In this document: piece after piece, positions 1-11,699 of the stretch
Numbering within the stretch: position 1 is the first letter of the stretch
Layout of the letters: each line of letters starts with the position of its first letter
Origin: Owenia fusiformis
Lineage: Eukaryota > Annelida > Polychaeta > Sabellida > Oweniidae
Length of the DNA: 64,000 bases
Direction of reading: 5' to 3'
Assembly (NCBI GenBank): GCA_903813345.2
Contig: CAIIXF020000010.1
Coordinates: forward strand, 33,285,425 to 33,349,424
Program-made: the position numbers and the translations under genes
The notes under the pieces: generated by a model
Databases searched by the model: none
What the model was told of the DNA's origin: nothing
What the model saw: the letters and a program-made list of their open reading frames with translations, nothing else

Positions 1-95
1 AATTCAAAATGGCTGTCATTATAAAAAAATGTAACCTTTGATATACTCACCAGTTGAACAAATTTGGTTCACATTTAATATGCAGATGCCTGGGG
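1..95 (+). repeat. Partial unit of a dispersed AAAATGGC repeat
   Basis: The segment shares word order with 62406-62692: AAAATGGC, poly-A tract, GTAA(C/T)CTTTGATAT, ending near GATGCCT. It is truncated by the window edge. Confidence 0.5.
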
Positions 96-103
96 GATAG
101 GAA

Positions 104-430
104 AATCACATTGAAGAAATGTATAATAAAGTTAGGAAAATGATAAATCCTTTGAAAAGTCTAAAGACTAAGTTAAACTCCAGAGATCTGGAAACGCTCT
201 TTAACCCCTTTATAACACCTCATTTTGACTATGGTACTGATCATTTGTGTTTCTGATAGGAAATAAACTATCATGCGTTTATACCAGAGGAATACAATAC
301 TATTTCACATATGTTTGTTTCTTCCACTTTGCAAAAAATCATGCACACAAGAGGACACAAAGCAAGAATCTACATATCTTGAATGGCCTAATCTAATTTT
401 GAGGCATTGTATATCTCAACAATAGTTAAG
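104..430 (+). pseudogene. Fragment of a CR1/jockey-like LINE reverse transcriptase
   Basis: The frame at 107-258 reads about 50 residues including VRKMINPLKSL and LETLFNPFITPHFDYG, ending in a stop. The same order is present in the LINE at 49962-51360 (KIRKMLN and LETIFNSFILPHFDYG), so both are C-terminal parts of the reverse transcriptase ORF of one family. Beyond 258, stops and frame changes break the reading frame, but a WP-N/T-L motif like the NWPTLESRRR of the better copy recurs near 385-405. It is a dead fragment with neither catalytic motif nor tail. Confidence 0.6.
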
Positions 431-1670
431 AAACCTGTCATTCACTTTGATGATGTTTGATCAGTAGTGTCTAAAAAATATGTTTTTGGTTATTACAGAT
501 CTTACAGTTATATGCTCTTACTGGAGAGCAGATTTGTCTTGTGTCAGTGAAACCATGTCCAAGCTCCCCATATATGTGGAGATTTTCTACTCCAGGATAT
601 GCAACAACTGTACTGAGTGGGAATGCAGCCTGGGCTGTTTCAAATGACTTGTGAGGGTATGAATGAGTAGAAAGTCATTGTTGAGAGTGTAGAGAGGGTT
701 CATGGTAAGAGTGTGAATGAAGAGAGAGTTGCCACCATTAATGATATAAGCCAAGGATGTACCATCAAGAGAGAGTACAATATGTCAGATGGTGGGACAG
801 AGTGGTTTAGAGGCACGATTAGATAAATATTGATACATTAAAATAAAAAAATAATAGGATTCGTTAAACATTGTAAACAAGAATTGCATGTTTAGTAACA
901 AGTCTACCATTATTGAAAAATTATGCTTATGAGTTACATTTAGAGATACGCCTAATATTCATAATCCAAGTGACAGATAACTGTCTGGAAGTTTTGCAAT
1001 AACCAATGTGAGACAATGCAGTGCCTTAGTTAGAAGAGGTTGATCTCTATTGTCAATTCTAACGACGGAACAGTTTCCTTGATTTTCACCTTTATAATCA
1101 TTTCCAAACACTTGACTGAGTTCCCATTAGACCTTGGCAGAGTACTAACAATAATGTATAACCCTATGTATGTGTAATTTGTAAACCATGTATTTTCAGG
1201 AGTTGTCAGATCTGTTGGCACAAAAAGAAAATATTTCAAGATAATATGGGAGGACGAAGCAGAGGAAGAAACATTGAATAAAAAACAAATGATTTTTTTC
1301 TAGTTAACAGAAACATTGTAATTCAATAATATGAATGGACACTGCAAAGGAGATTTGTCTGTTTTTGTTGTGCTTATTTTCAGCACATTTTCTTGCTTGT
1401 TTTATATTCATGTGTAACAGATTTGTATGAATGCTATTGGAAATGGCTTAAACTGCGTCAGAATTGTAACAATAGTATAAACAGGGTGTCAAAATGATTT
1501 TGGATAACTTTATCTACATGATATCTGAATTGTTCTTACATCATAAGTAGGCTTCACAGAGCAACTCCAGAAGAAGCTTCAGATGACAAGTTCAACTGGA
1601 TGCACTTTTATGCAAAAAGTTCATGCTCTTGAAATTAAGGGGGAACATATTTATTTAACACCCTGTAGTT
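431..1670. other. No gene or element recognised
   Basis: AT-rich sequence without a convincing exon, hairpin or tandem repeat. The short open frames seen are interrupted and lack splice context. Confidence 0.5.
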
Positions 1671-1671
1671 G

Positions 1672-1753
1672 GCTATATTGCAATGTCATATATCTTTGCA
1701 ATTACCTCAATTACTTAGCTATATTGCAATGTCATATATCTTTGCAATTACCT
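1672..1753 (+). repeat. 46-bp tandem duplication
   Basis: The word GCTATATTGCAATGTCATAT and the following 16 bases occur at 1672 and again at 1718, giving a 46-base period and nearly two copies. Confidence 0.8.
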
Positions 1754-1914
1754 AAGTTCAAATCTGACTTAAGTTTAGAGATTCCACCTTCAATTACTGT
1801 TTCAAGTTCAAAAATCTTTTAACAATTTGCTTTAAATTCATCAATTTTTATGTCACCACCAAAAATTCTTACAATTTCAAATCACTTAACGAATATTGTT
1901 TAGACTGATTTCAG

Positions 1915-2290
1915 TTTTTTAAAATCATCTACAAGTTATCAGAAGTTTAAATCTGACTTTAGATTTGAGATTTGACATTTCCTAAGATCAAAAATGTCTT
2001 TTTTTGCTTTTAATTGACCGATTTTTTCAAAATGTATTACAAGTTATCAGGAGTTCAAATCTGACTTTAGATTTGAGATTGGACCCTCACTGCCCTTCTC
2101 AAAGTAAAAAAGGTAAAAACGTTTTTTTTCAACTTGCTTCAAAATGACAATTTTTTTAAAATCATCTACAAGTTATCAGAAGTTCAAATCTGACTTTAGA
2201 ATTGAGATTTGAACTTCATTGTCCTTCTCCAGGTCAAAAGAGTTCAAATCTGACTATAGATTTGACCTTCAATGTTATTCTTAAGATCAA
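1915..2290 (+). repeat. Tandem array of about 122 bp, three diverged units
   Basis: Units share AAAATCATCTACAAGTTATC, then AGAAGTTTAAATCTGACTTT and AGATTTGAGATT, at about 1920, 2035 and 2158. The same unit appears singly at 21470-21620 and 38095-38250, so it is a dispersed family. Confidence 0.7.
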
Positions 2291-2299
2291 AAATGTCAA

Positions 2300-5215
2300 T
2301 ACATCATGACATCACTTACAGCAAAACATAATAAACAACAGTGCAGTATTACAGCTGCTGAGTTGTACACTTCAACAGGGCAGCAAGTTATCATAATTGG
2401 TGTCCAGCCAGGAACAAAGAACCACATAGTTGTGGATGTTTGCCATGGAAGAGCCCCAAACACAATACATTATGACAGCACTTACAACAAAAAGAACAAA
2501 CAACAATGCAATAATATAGGCTGCTGAGTTGTACACTTCAACAGGGGAGCAAGTTATCATAATTGGTGTCCAGCAAGGAACAAAGAACCACCTAGTTGTG
2601 GATGTTTGCCATGGAAGAGCCACAAACACAATACATCATGACAGCACTTACAGCAAAACAGAATAAACAACAGTGCAATAGTGCAGGCTGCTGAGTTGTA
2701 CACTTCAACAGGGGAGCAAATTATCATAATTGGTGTCAGGCAAGGAACAAAGAACCACCTAGTTGTAGATGTTGGTCATGGAAGAGCCACAAACACAATA
2801 CATCATGACAGCACTTACAGCAAAACAGAATAAACAACAGTGCAATAGTGCAGGCTGCTGAGTTGTACACTTCAACAGGGGAGCAAGTTATCATAATTGG
2901 TGTCCAGCAAGGAACAAAGAACCACCTAGTTGTGGATGTTTGCCATGGAAGAGCCACAAACACAATACATCATGACAGCACTTACAGCAAAACAGAATAA
3001 ACAACAGTGCAATAGTGCAGGCTGCTGAGTTGTACACTTCAACAGGGGAGCAAATTATCATAATTGGTGTCAGGCAAGGAACAAAGAACCACCTCGTTGT
3101 AGATGTTGGTCATGGAAGAGCCACAAACACAATACATCATGACAGCACTTACAGCAAAACAGAATAAACAACAGTGCAATAGTGCAGGCTGCTGAGTTGT
3201 ACACTTCAACAGGGCAGCAAGTTATCATAATTGGTGTCCAGCCAGGAACAAAGAACCACATAGTTGTGGATGTTTGCCATGGAAGAGCCCCAAACACAAT
3301 ACATTATGACAGCACTTACAACAAAAAGAACAAACAACAATGCAATAATATAGGCTGCTGAGTTGTACACTTCAACAGGGGAGCAAGTTATCATAATTGG
3401 TGTCCAGCAAGGAACAAAGAACCACCTAGTTGTGGATGTTTGCCATGGAAGAGCCACAAACACAATACATCATGACAGCACTTACAGCAAAACAGAATAA
3501 ACAACAGTGCAATAGTGCAGGCTGCTGAGTTGTACACTTCAACAGGGGAGCAAATTATCATAATTGGTGTCAGGCAAGGAACAAAGAACCACCTAGTTGT
3601 AGATGTTGGTCATGGAAGAGCCACAAACACAATACATCATGACAGCACTTACAGCAAAACAGAATAAACAACAGTGCAATAGTGCAGGCTGCTGAGTTGT
3701 ACACTTCAACAGGGGAGCAAGTTATCATAATTGGTGTCCAGCAAGGAACAAAGAACCACCTAGTTGTAGATGTTGGTCATGGAAGAGCCACAAACACAAT
3801 ACATCATGACAGCACTTACAGCAAAACAGAATAAACAACAGTGCAATAGTGCAGGCTGCTGAGTTGTACACTTCAACAGGGGAGCAAGTTATCATAATTG
3901 GTGTCCAGCAAGGAACAAAGAACCACCTAGTTGTGGATGTTTGCCATGGAAGAGCCACAAACACAATACATCATGGCAGCACTTACAGCAATAAGAACAA
4001 ACAACAGTGCAATAATATAGGCTGCTGAGTTGTACACTTCAACAGGGGAGCAAGTTATCATAATTGGTGTCCAGCAAGGAACAAGGAACCACCTAGTTGT
4101 GGATGTTTGCCTTGTAAGAGCCACAAACACAATACATCATGACAGCACTTACAACAAAAAAAGAACAAACAACAGTGCGATAGTACAGGCTGCTGAGTTG
4201 TACACTTCAACAGGGGAGCAAGTTATCATAATTGGTGTCTAGCAAGGAACAAAGAACCACATAGTTGTGGATGTTTACAATGGAAGAGCCACAAACACAA
4301 TACATCATGACAGCACTTACAACAAAAAGTATAAACACCAGTGCGATAATACAAGCTGCTGAGTTGTACACTTCAACAGGGGAGCAAGTTATCATAATTG
4401 GTGATCAGCAAGGAACAAAGAACCACCTAGTTGTGGATGTTTGCCATGGAAGAGCCACAAACACAATATATCATGACAGCACTTCAGTAAAAAGAACAAA
4501 CAACAATGCAATAATACAGGCTACTGAGTTGTACACTTCAACAGGGGAGCAAGTAATCATAATTGGTGTCCAGCAAGGAACAAAGAACCACCTAGTTGTG
4601 GATGTTTGCCATGGAAGAGCCACAAACACAATACATCATGACAGCACTTACAGCAATAAGAACAAACAACAGTGCAATAATATAGGCTGCTGAGTTGTAC
4701 ACTTCAACAGGGGAGCAAGTTATCATAATTGGTGTCAGGCAAGGAACAAAGAACCACCTAGTTGTGGATGTTTGCCATGGAAGAGCAACAAACACAATAC
4801 ATCATGACAGCCCTTACAGCAAAAAAAACAACAGTGCGATATTGCAGGCTGCTGAGTTGTACACTTCAACAGGGGAGCAAGTTATCATAGTTGGTGTCCA
4901 GCCAGGAACAAAGAACCACCAAGTTGTGGATGTTTGCAATGGAAGAGTCACAAACACAATACATCATGACAGCAAAACACCAACAGTGTGATATTGCAGG
5001 CTGCGGAGTTGTACACTTCAACAGGGGAGCAAGTTATCATAATTGGTGTCAGGCAAGGAACAAAGAACCACCTAGTTGTGGATGTTGGTCATGGAAGACC
5101 CACAAACACAATACATCATGACAGCCCTTACAGCAAAAAGAATAAACAACAGTGCAATATTGCAGGTTGATGAGTTGTACACTTCAACAGGGGAGCAAGT
5201 TATACTAATTGATGG
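2300..5215 (+). repeat. 167-bp satellite, about 17 units
   Basis: The landmark GAGTTGTACACTTCAACA recurs at 2360, 2526, 2693, 2860, 3027, 3194, 3360 and on to 5171. Units keep GTTATCATAATTGGTGTC, GGAACAAAGAACCAC and CAAACACAATACATCATGAC. Variants alternate (CAGCAAGG versus AGGCAAGG; TTTGCC versus TTGGTC), and the distinctive unit at 2360 reappears at 3194, so a five-unit higher-order repeat of about 834 bp is present. The period is not a multiple of three, so the apparent ORFs shift frame from unit to unit. Many units are open in one plus frame (TGEQVIIIGVQQGTKNH...), perhaps because the unit came from a coding exon. No transcript signal is seen. Confidence 0.92.
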
Positions 5216-5334
5216 CTAAGGAATTTGGAAAAAATGAAGAGGAAAATTATTAAATCAAGAAAACTGAGGCCCAAAAAGCAAACAAAAAGAAAAGGAAAGG
5301 ATGGAAAAAAGGTAGAATAGAAAAGGAGGAGAAA

Positions 5335-5760
5335 TTGACACAACAAAAATGTGATTTTGGTCTTTGGCAGAAGTCCAAAGATATGGAAGCTATATTACCA
5401 CATCTCTCAAATAAAGACAAGTTGCTGGCCCTCAAGGAACAACTTAACTTCAGAAAGATTGTTCCGAAACAGAAAAGTGACTGCAAAACTACATTCAGCT
5501 TGACTTGCAAAGTAGGAAGCAATTATGTACCTCACACTATACCAAAGCTTGAAAAAAAACTTATAACCTTTTTCTCAGTATCAAGCATAAAAGGAGGAGC
5601 ATGAAGAACAAAGACCACTAGTTGAGAAGTTGATATCCCATGATTTTGTGGAGAAAGGAAGACCTGTGAACTACAGTGGAAGGATTATAAGTGGTGTACC
5701 TGGATTTAGAAGGTGGTTCAATGTGAAGTACACAATGTGAAGTATCATGTTTCCAACAAC
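5335..5760 (+). pseudogene. Remnant of a coding region, probably transposon-borne
   Basis: One plus frame is open at 5335-5604 and encodes an 89-residue Lys-rich segment with DMEAILPHLSNKDKLLALKE followed by QLNFRKIVPKQK. After a frame change, 5641-5730 reads FVEKGRPVNYSGRIISGVPG then FRRWFNVKY. Both pieces have the look of conserved protein: charged helix, then a small beta-rich module ending WFNVKY. I cannot name the family. The proximity of an OTU-like fragment at 6340 suggests remains of a single mobile-element gene. No intact start, splice sites or stop arrangement is seen. Confidence 0.4.
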
Positions 5761-5868
5761 ATGAATTATTCCCCGAACATGACCTTTACCCAAGAACAAT
5801 TTTGATTACCTTAAACTTGTCTAGTTCTGAGGAAATCCCAGTTTATTCGATCTGATTTTGTAAAAGGA

Positions 5869-6008
5869 GTGGTATCGATATGGAGAACTTTTTGAACACA
5901 CATTTCTCTTAAACCAGTCATGAAAAAATCTAAAAATTTAACACATTGTCAATTTAATGGTCATCTTTTGAATGGTAACAATATAATTTGAAATATATAT
6001 ATATATCA
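5869..6008 (+). mobile_element. Truncated copy of the TGGTATCGATATGG MITE
   Basis: About 135 bases match the left end of the element at 56635-57082 (TGGTATCGATATGG, TTTCTCTTAAACCAGTCAT, AATGGTCATCTTTTGAATGG). The right terminus is absent and an (AT)n tract follows. Confidence 0.7.
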
Positions 6009-6023
6009 CTGGTACTCACCTAG

Positions 6024-6050
6024 TTACGCTGACGTATCGTCAGCGTAACA
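6024..6050. repeat. Short perfect hairpin
   Basis: GTTACGCTGAC and its reverse complement flank a 5-base loop. It may be a remnant of an inverted-repeat element. Confidence 0.6.
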
Positions 6051-6332
6051 AAATTGAAGAACTTCCCGGCTTCGTTTTCGGTAAGATATTTTTTCTTGAT
6101 TCTACACCACTTATAAGTCAAGTTGTGGACAATAATTTGGCTCAAAGTTAAGGAAGACGGTCAAGTTTGAGAACATGTAGGCGGTTCTATGTTTGTTATA
6201 TTAACGAAGACGCAATTCACATATTTAGTCCCTCACTTTTGTTACATTGACGATCTTCATAATCATATATTCGCCCATACAAATAGCACATGCACAAATA
6301 TAAAGTTTACATTATTCTATTTCATAAATAAG

Positions 6333-6452
6333 ATCATAAAGTTGCCTGGTGATGGCCGATGTCTCTTCACAGCCCTAGCACGTGGTGCTGAACAGATTTC
6401 ACAATTCATTTCATTCGGCACAGAAAAGAAAGACAAGCAGCAGACAAGCTGA
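6333..6452 (+). pseudogene. OTU-type cysteine protease fragment
   Basis: The frame reads INKIIKLPGDGRCLFTALARGAEQ..., which carries the GDG-x-CLF-x-A block around the catalytic Cys of OTU deubiquitinases. The rest of the domain, including the catalytic His, is not in frame. OTU domains are frequent in invertebrate mobile elements, and this piece sits among other relics. It is about 40 residues against the usual 120 or more, so it is non-functional as it stands. Confidence 0.5.
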
Positions 6453-7089
6453 GAAAATGTTGTTGGTTATTATTTCTTAAATGCTTCAAAATATCAGGAG
6501 ATGGAAAATACTGCACCTGCATAAGACTTAATGAGGTTTCAGATGAGGGTGACAGTGATATGGATGTGTTAGAGGAATCATAGAGTTATGATGATGCATA
6601 AAAAATGATATCAATATTGTATTAATCATGCCTTCTATAAACTGTTAACATAGTCAATATTTCACCCAGCATTTATTTTGTTCAGTGCTATATATTTCTT
6701 TCAGCCCTATATCTTTACTGGAAGAAGGAAATGAAGTGCCTATTTTGCAAAGTTTTCATGTTAAAATCAAACATGAAACATAAACAATATTGTGTCAATC
6801 TTCTTACATCAAAACACAGGTTTTATGCTTGTAAAACATTGTTTTAATGTTGCGTTTCATTTTTAATATTGCAAGCTGATCTTTGAAATTGCTACATTCT
6901 CACTTTATAATGTATGAACACTATTTTCTCCAACACCATAGACTACTATTACAACCCTCCATCTCTGCATCAACATATTTATCACATTAAATGCAGCAAT
7001 TTCAAAAAGTCCTTCGCATTTGTTTTCGGAATTGATCCCCCCTTCTCTTCCAAAACGCCCCGTTGGATTTATACACCTTGAAACTAAAT

Positions 7090-7862
7090 GTTTGTAGTCA
7101 TAGACAATGGGGCGTTTTGTTCAATTTCGAACAGTTGCGTAGGACTTTTCAGAATTGCTGCGTTTCATGTTATGAACATGTTGATGCATCGATGGAGGGT
7201 TGTAATTGGAGTCCTTGCGCAGAATATTGGGGAAAGTGATAGAAGAACTGGCGAGATATCAAGGATTGTGGTTGAAATCTCTGAGGATTTGCAACTTCTC
7301 ACATCTGGGGACCAAAACACCGCTAAAACGAGGGACTTTGTAAACAAAAGCAATATCTCGACAGGGAGCATTTGGAAATTATGCCAAAAATTACACAACT
7401 GTAATGAGATGGTACAATGATTTCAAGAAGGGGAAGCGTGACAGTCTTTCAGACTACCCCAGAAAAGGAAGGCCAAGGACCTCTGTCAACCAGGTGAATG
7501 CAGAAAAGATAAAAGTTCTTATAGAGCAGGACAGACATATTTCATTAGAGGAAATAAGTGATTTACTGGATATATCTTAGGGGTCCTGCCATACAATTGT
7601 CACAAAGATCTTGAAAAAGCGGTATGTTGCAGCAAAGTGGGTTCCAAAGTTCCTCACAGTGGAGCAAAAGGAAGCGCGTCTTGCAGCATCTATGCAATTT
7701 CTGGATATGTTTTGGACAGTATACATCAAAAAGGAACTTATCGTGTCACTTGTCTATTGTGATGTCATAGAGACAATTAGAAAAATAGCCACCCAAAGAG
7801 ACACTTACACCTGCCATTTTACAAAGAGAATTCAAGCAAGAAAACTATTTGGAAAAACATAA
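7090..7862 (+). pseudogene. Degenerate mariner-type transposase (N-terminal helix-turn-helix region)
   Basis: From about 7397 one frame reads TVMRWYNDFKKGKRDS, then PRKGRPRTSVNQVNAEKIKV and a second helix-turn-helix ISLEEISDLLDIS. It meets an in-frame TAG at 7578-7580 and continues SCHTIVTKILKKRYVAAKW with VPKFLTVEQKEARLAA. This is the paired HTH plus GRP linker plus WVP-x-LT block of mariner/Tc1 superfamily transposases. The catalytic DDE region is missing downstream and the region before 7397 is out of frame. It is a dead copy, and no terminal inverted repeats were found around it. Confidence 0.7.
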
Positions 7863-8062
7863 TTTTGGGTTGAACATGGTACCCACCACTCTGGTTACCA
7901 TAGCAACCATATCTCAAGAACCAATCAAAATTGAGGTCCCAAATTTTACAATATAATGTATAAATATATAACACATATGTGTACCAAGTTTCATTGAAGT
8001 TATGGCATCAACTGCAAAACTTTTTGAACCACCTAAGTACTTCAGTCAAGCCTTTGGCCTGA

Positions 8063-8142
8063 ACTAAATGGTCCTGGCTACGTAGACAAGGGTTTCCTTC
8101 TTGGGGATTCAGGTTATGCCCAGACAAAAGCTCGGTATTGAC
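8063..8142 (+). pseudogene. Possible Harbinger-type transposase scrap
   Basis: One frame reads NGPGYVDKGFLLGDSGYAQT before a stop. The GxLLGDSGY block is typical of HARBI1/PIF-Harbinger DDE transposases, where Asp is catalytic. Only about 25 residues are present, so this could be coincidence. Confidence 0.3.
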
Positions 8143-8859
8143 TGGTGAGTGTCGTAAATATATTTACGATGTAAATTTACGAATGACAACTTTAGGAAAA
8201 AATTCAGAAACGCATTTTGAGTTTCATCGTAAAGTTGTATCGTTAATCATTTACGATGGATTTACGATGAAATATACGATTCAGTTCAGAAACGGACTCC
8301 AGGACAAGTGGGATAGAAATACAGGGACAAACTCCAAGATTATTGGACGCTTTTACAAGTTCCTCAGCATTTATGCCAAACAAGGGATGCCCTATACGTA
8401 TACTTCGAAGAGTTGTCTTTCATTTAAAACTTATTCTTGAAAGATAAGATTTACCTTGTTTCAACGAAGTCCCATCTGGTTCTTTTGGTCTTTGCCTAGT
8501 CTGAAAAGTGAACGAGAAAACATTTTTATGATGAACGCACACCGCCAATAAACTCTACGACTCTTCGTGATATCAGCTCTAAGTAATACAATATGCAAGA
8601 TCCGCCATCGTCAAACGCAATGAATACCTTATGAAAAATTACAAACTATTTCATCTCTAAATGTAGAATCGTGGTAAGTTATTCATTGATGAAAACTGAG
8701 ATTATCAATTTCAGCGCGCTACTTCGAACGGCATTTTAAATGTTCTCTAAATGAAGGAATGTGAGACGGAATCATTGTGTCTGAATAATCCAAATCAAAA
8801 TAAGGAATCAGAATGAAACGAAAAATGTATAGAGGCCGACTGGCAGATCTGGTGCAGGG

Positions 8860-9310
8860 GCAGGAGCGAATCTGGGAAGCAATAAGGGGGGGGGGCAAAT
8901 TTCAGGTCAGAGAAAAAGATTTTGGGCCCCTAGGCTAAAACCCTTAAAGCGGGCCCAAATTTGGAAATTTTGAGGCCAATTTTCTTCCAAATTTGGCCTG
9001 AAATTAAAAAAAAAAACAAGGCCTTAAAAAGGCACAGCAATGACCAAAAAGGCCCACTTTTTGGGGCCTTAAGGCCTTTTCTGGCCCCCAGCCCCCCCCC
9101 CCAGATCCGCCAGTGAGGGGCTAGGGTGATTCCAGAAAAATTGGGCTCAAAAACAATTTTTTTTATATTAGGCTACTGGGGCCTTTCAAGGCCTTCTTTT
9201 TTTTAATTCAAGGCCAATTTTTTATCATTGACCCAAAATATATTAACGAATCTTTTTTATCAGACTTGAAATTTGCCCCCCCCCCCCGCCTCCCCCCCCC
9301 TCTCCTCTTG
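8860..9310. repeat. G/C-homopolymer, low-complexity repeat block
   Basis: Runs of G (8886-8895), C (9090-9101, 9278-9300), repeated GGCCTTAAGGCC-like words and poly-A. It resembles the G-run/C-run short elements at 29926, 31518 and 34050. Confidence 0.55.
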
Positions 9311-9678
9311 TTGGTTCACAGATACCCCCGAGGCCTGAAGTCCATGGCAGTTCACGATAGTCTCATATAGGTTAAGCTACACGTATTTAACAAAACTTGA
9401 ACGTGAACTTCAATGCGCGCGCAGATAAATGACGTCGGATTTGTTTATTTCCTGTGGTCCAGCGTGAAGTTTACAGGTTTTTACATGAGATTATCATATT
9501 CGTGCAATTTACAGACGTGTATTCAACAAAGCATGAACGTGTACTTCTATGCGCGCGCAGGAAAATGACGTCAGTTTAGTCTACTTTCTACAGGTAAGCG
9601 TGAAAGTTACAGGTTTTTACGTGTAGATGAGTGATTACACGTCGCTCATTACGTGATTGATTTTAGCTATGTTCTAGG

Positions 9679-9861
9679 ATGGCCCTGGAGCCCATATTTG
9701 ATACAGACAATCTTGCTTGTTATATTGGTAAACCCCAATCCTTAATTGGAAATAAGAATACATTTAAATGGGTAAATGACAACTTCAAATGTGATCGTTT
9801 GTTCATTCCGTACAATATCAACAGGCAGGGCCAATTTGATACCCGGGGCTTAGTACAATAG
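9679..9861 (+). CDS. Small hypothetical ORF inside the 9369-10566 element
   Basis: ATG to TAG, 60 residues, beginning MALEPIFDTDNLACYIG. No motif, no splice context and no similarity recognised. It lies inside a non-autonomous element, so it is probably fortuitous or a transposase scrap. Confidence 0.15.
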   Translation: MALEPIFDTDNLACYIGKPQSLIGNKNTFKWVNDNFKCDRLFIPYNINRQGQFDTRGLVQ

Positions 9862-10349
9862 GTATACTAAACGAAATGAAATGACAACCAGGGCCTACGA
9901 TTGCCTTATCACTACATTTGGTTTGAAAATGGCTATAGGAAAATGCTTCAAAGCAACTTTTACACTTTTGAAATGCCATACAACTTTGTAAATCCAAAGA
10001 TTATACTGTTATGTTCATTAATCAATAACATTTTTGGATAAGATGTAGGGATGTGTAGAATGCAAATGGATTTTGACAGACACAAAAAGACTTCCTGGTT
10101 TGGCATCTCTACCCCTGTACACTTTATGATTGAATATTGGCCCTAATAAGTGGCCCATTCATCAATGCAGTGCTGAATATAGGTCAACACGATACTAGTG
10201 TACATAAAAATGTAATAATAAAAACAGTATATTCATTTTAAAAAATTAAATGAATTCATTTTTGATCATGGGAATATCGTAATGGAGGGCGCATTGAATA
10301 TTAAATACAGCAAAAATAAAAAAAACAAAATGTGTTGATGCGACTACTG

Positions 10350-10423
10350 TAGATTCGAACCCAGGCCTAACGGACACGACTTGGTAGTGCTATCAATTAC
10401 ACCATAGAGACATGACCTTTAGA
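10350..10423 (-). pseudogene. tRNA-like sequence (SINE head or tRNA pseudogene)
   Basis: The minus strand begins GTCTCTATGGTGTAATTGAT and continues AGCACTACC with a foldable D arm (A-box like). It then has GGTTCGAATC, a B-box match. The acceptor stem does not close and the T stem and anticodon stem are mispaired, so it is not a working tRNA. A pol III promoter-like head of a SINE is the better reading. Confidence 0.4.
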
Positions 10424-10618
10424 CACAGTCACCACATAAATATAGCTCCACGTCCACTGACGTGGTTTCAGACGTGTAGCTTAACAGAAATTTTTTTAAA
10501 CGTGTACTTGAGCGTGGACTTGCGCGTTCAGCTTCACGGTTTGCATTTATACGTGTAGCTTAACCTCTCTAGTTAGTGACAAGTTTAATTTTATTTACAT
10601 TATAACCACATATAGATG

Positions 10619-11370
10619 GCGTAGGGGTTTGTGGTTAGTCGGGTGGCCGGATAACCGGGTACTTTCCTTAGCTTTCCTTGCAAGGTACTTTCAAAGTTGC
10701 ACATGTTTAGACTACGGTACCCTTCAATATTTTTACGTTATCATTTTACCAAGAACTTGTAAGAGACTGAATTTCGGAAGTTCTAGGTAGTTATTTACAC
10801 AGTTTACACATACGATGGCGTTAGTTGCTTGATTTATTGTCTGAGTGATTGACAGGATATCGATGATTGTTTTCTATTTCTACTAGATATTAAACAAATA
10901 TGGAAGATTTACGTACGCATAAATTAAAACGTTATTTGGCGTTTTTATCTGTTCCATTAGCACCCTTGGTATACGCAGCTAACGAAAATTGACCGGTACG
11001 TGAAACGTGAAAATACGTACTTCAACGTGAAAATGAGACGTTCTCGAGAGAAAAGAGCATAAATGCGCATTTAGAGAGTTTTGGTCCGTTTAAAAATCTG
11101 TAAAAAATTGGGGTACTTAAAAGCATCGAGAGGCATCATATATTTCAAATTAGACACGAGGAAGTCAATATTGAGCAAGTTATGGCTGTTTTAAATTCAA
11201 ATAAAACCGTTAACCCGTACCGGTCCAGCTTTTGACCCGTACCGGTCAATTTTCGTTAGCTGCGTATACCAAGGGTGATTAGTGTACGATGTATAATACA
11301 ACCCGGTCACCCGGCTACCCAGCTACCCATTTACCCGGTCACCCGTTTTTTACACAAACCCGATTGCGTA
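10619..11370. mobile_element. Inverted-repeat element with GGGT-rich ends
   Basis: The left end (GGGGTTTGTGG, CGGGTGGCCGGATAACCGGG) is mirrored on the right (ACCCGGTCACCCGGCTACCC, then TTTACACAAACCCG). The arms are imperfect. A younger MITE (10961-11277) is inserted within it. Confidence 0.5.
10961..11277. mobile_element. 317-bp MITE with perfect 40-bp terminal inverted repeats and 5-bp target-site duplication
   Basis: Bases 10961-11000 (starting CACCCTTGGTATACGCAGCT) are exactly the reverse complement of 11238-11277. ATTAG flanks both ends (10956-10960 and 11278-11282). No ORF. The intact arms indicate a recent insertion. Confidence 0.85.
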
Positions 11371-11699
11371 ATGATAGTTTAAGGCTGCGTAATGGCTAGC
11401 TTGACTACTGTATGGTTCAATGGTTCAATGGGGCTTCACAAAAAATCAATACATGTATCTTCTTTGTAAAGAACATAAACTAATGTTTTTTGAGTTACAT
11501 AGTCTTACGTATTACATTTCAATCAAACATCAGCAATTAATTCATACATAAACTATGAATGAATGTGTATTCAGATGTTTCTGGGTTGACATCCTGAATA
11601 TCCATACACAGTATACTATTGGAGTCGATATGGAAGGTTAAACTTTTACTCTATGTCAAGTTCAAGTGTATAGTCCTGTGATGCTAAAGAAAAAATCTG

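Larger units (their letters stand above)
9369..10566. mobile_element. Terminal-inverted-repeat element, about 1.2 kb, non-autonomous
   Basis: AGGTTAAGCTACACGTA (9369-9385) is matched by its exact reverse complement at 10550-10566. Subterminal ACGTG-rich words (GCGCGCAG, AATGACGTC, GTTTTTACGTG) are repeated twice on the left (9376-9490, 9505-9620) and inverted on the right (10450-10560). The only ORF is 60 codons (9679-9861) and resembles no transposase I know. Confidence 0.6.

Noticed and set aside
2306-5170. ORFs of 60-142 codons in the 167-bp satellite
   Set aside because: They shift frame between units and the same DNA is open on both strands; treated as satellite.
10350-10423. Functional tRNA gene on the minus strand
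   Set aside because: Acceptor, anticodon and T stems do not pair; only promoter-box-like motifs remain.
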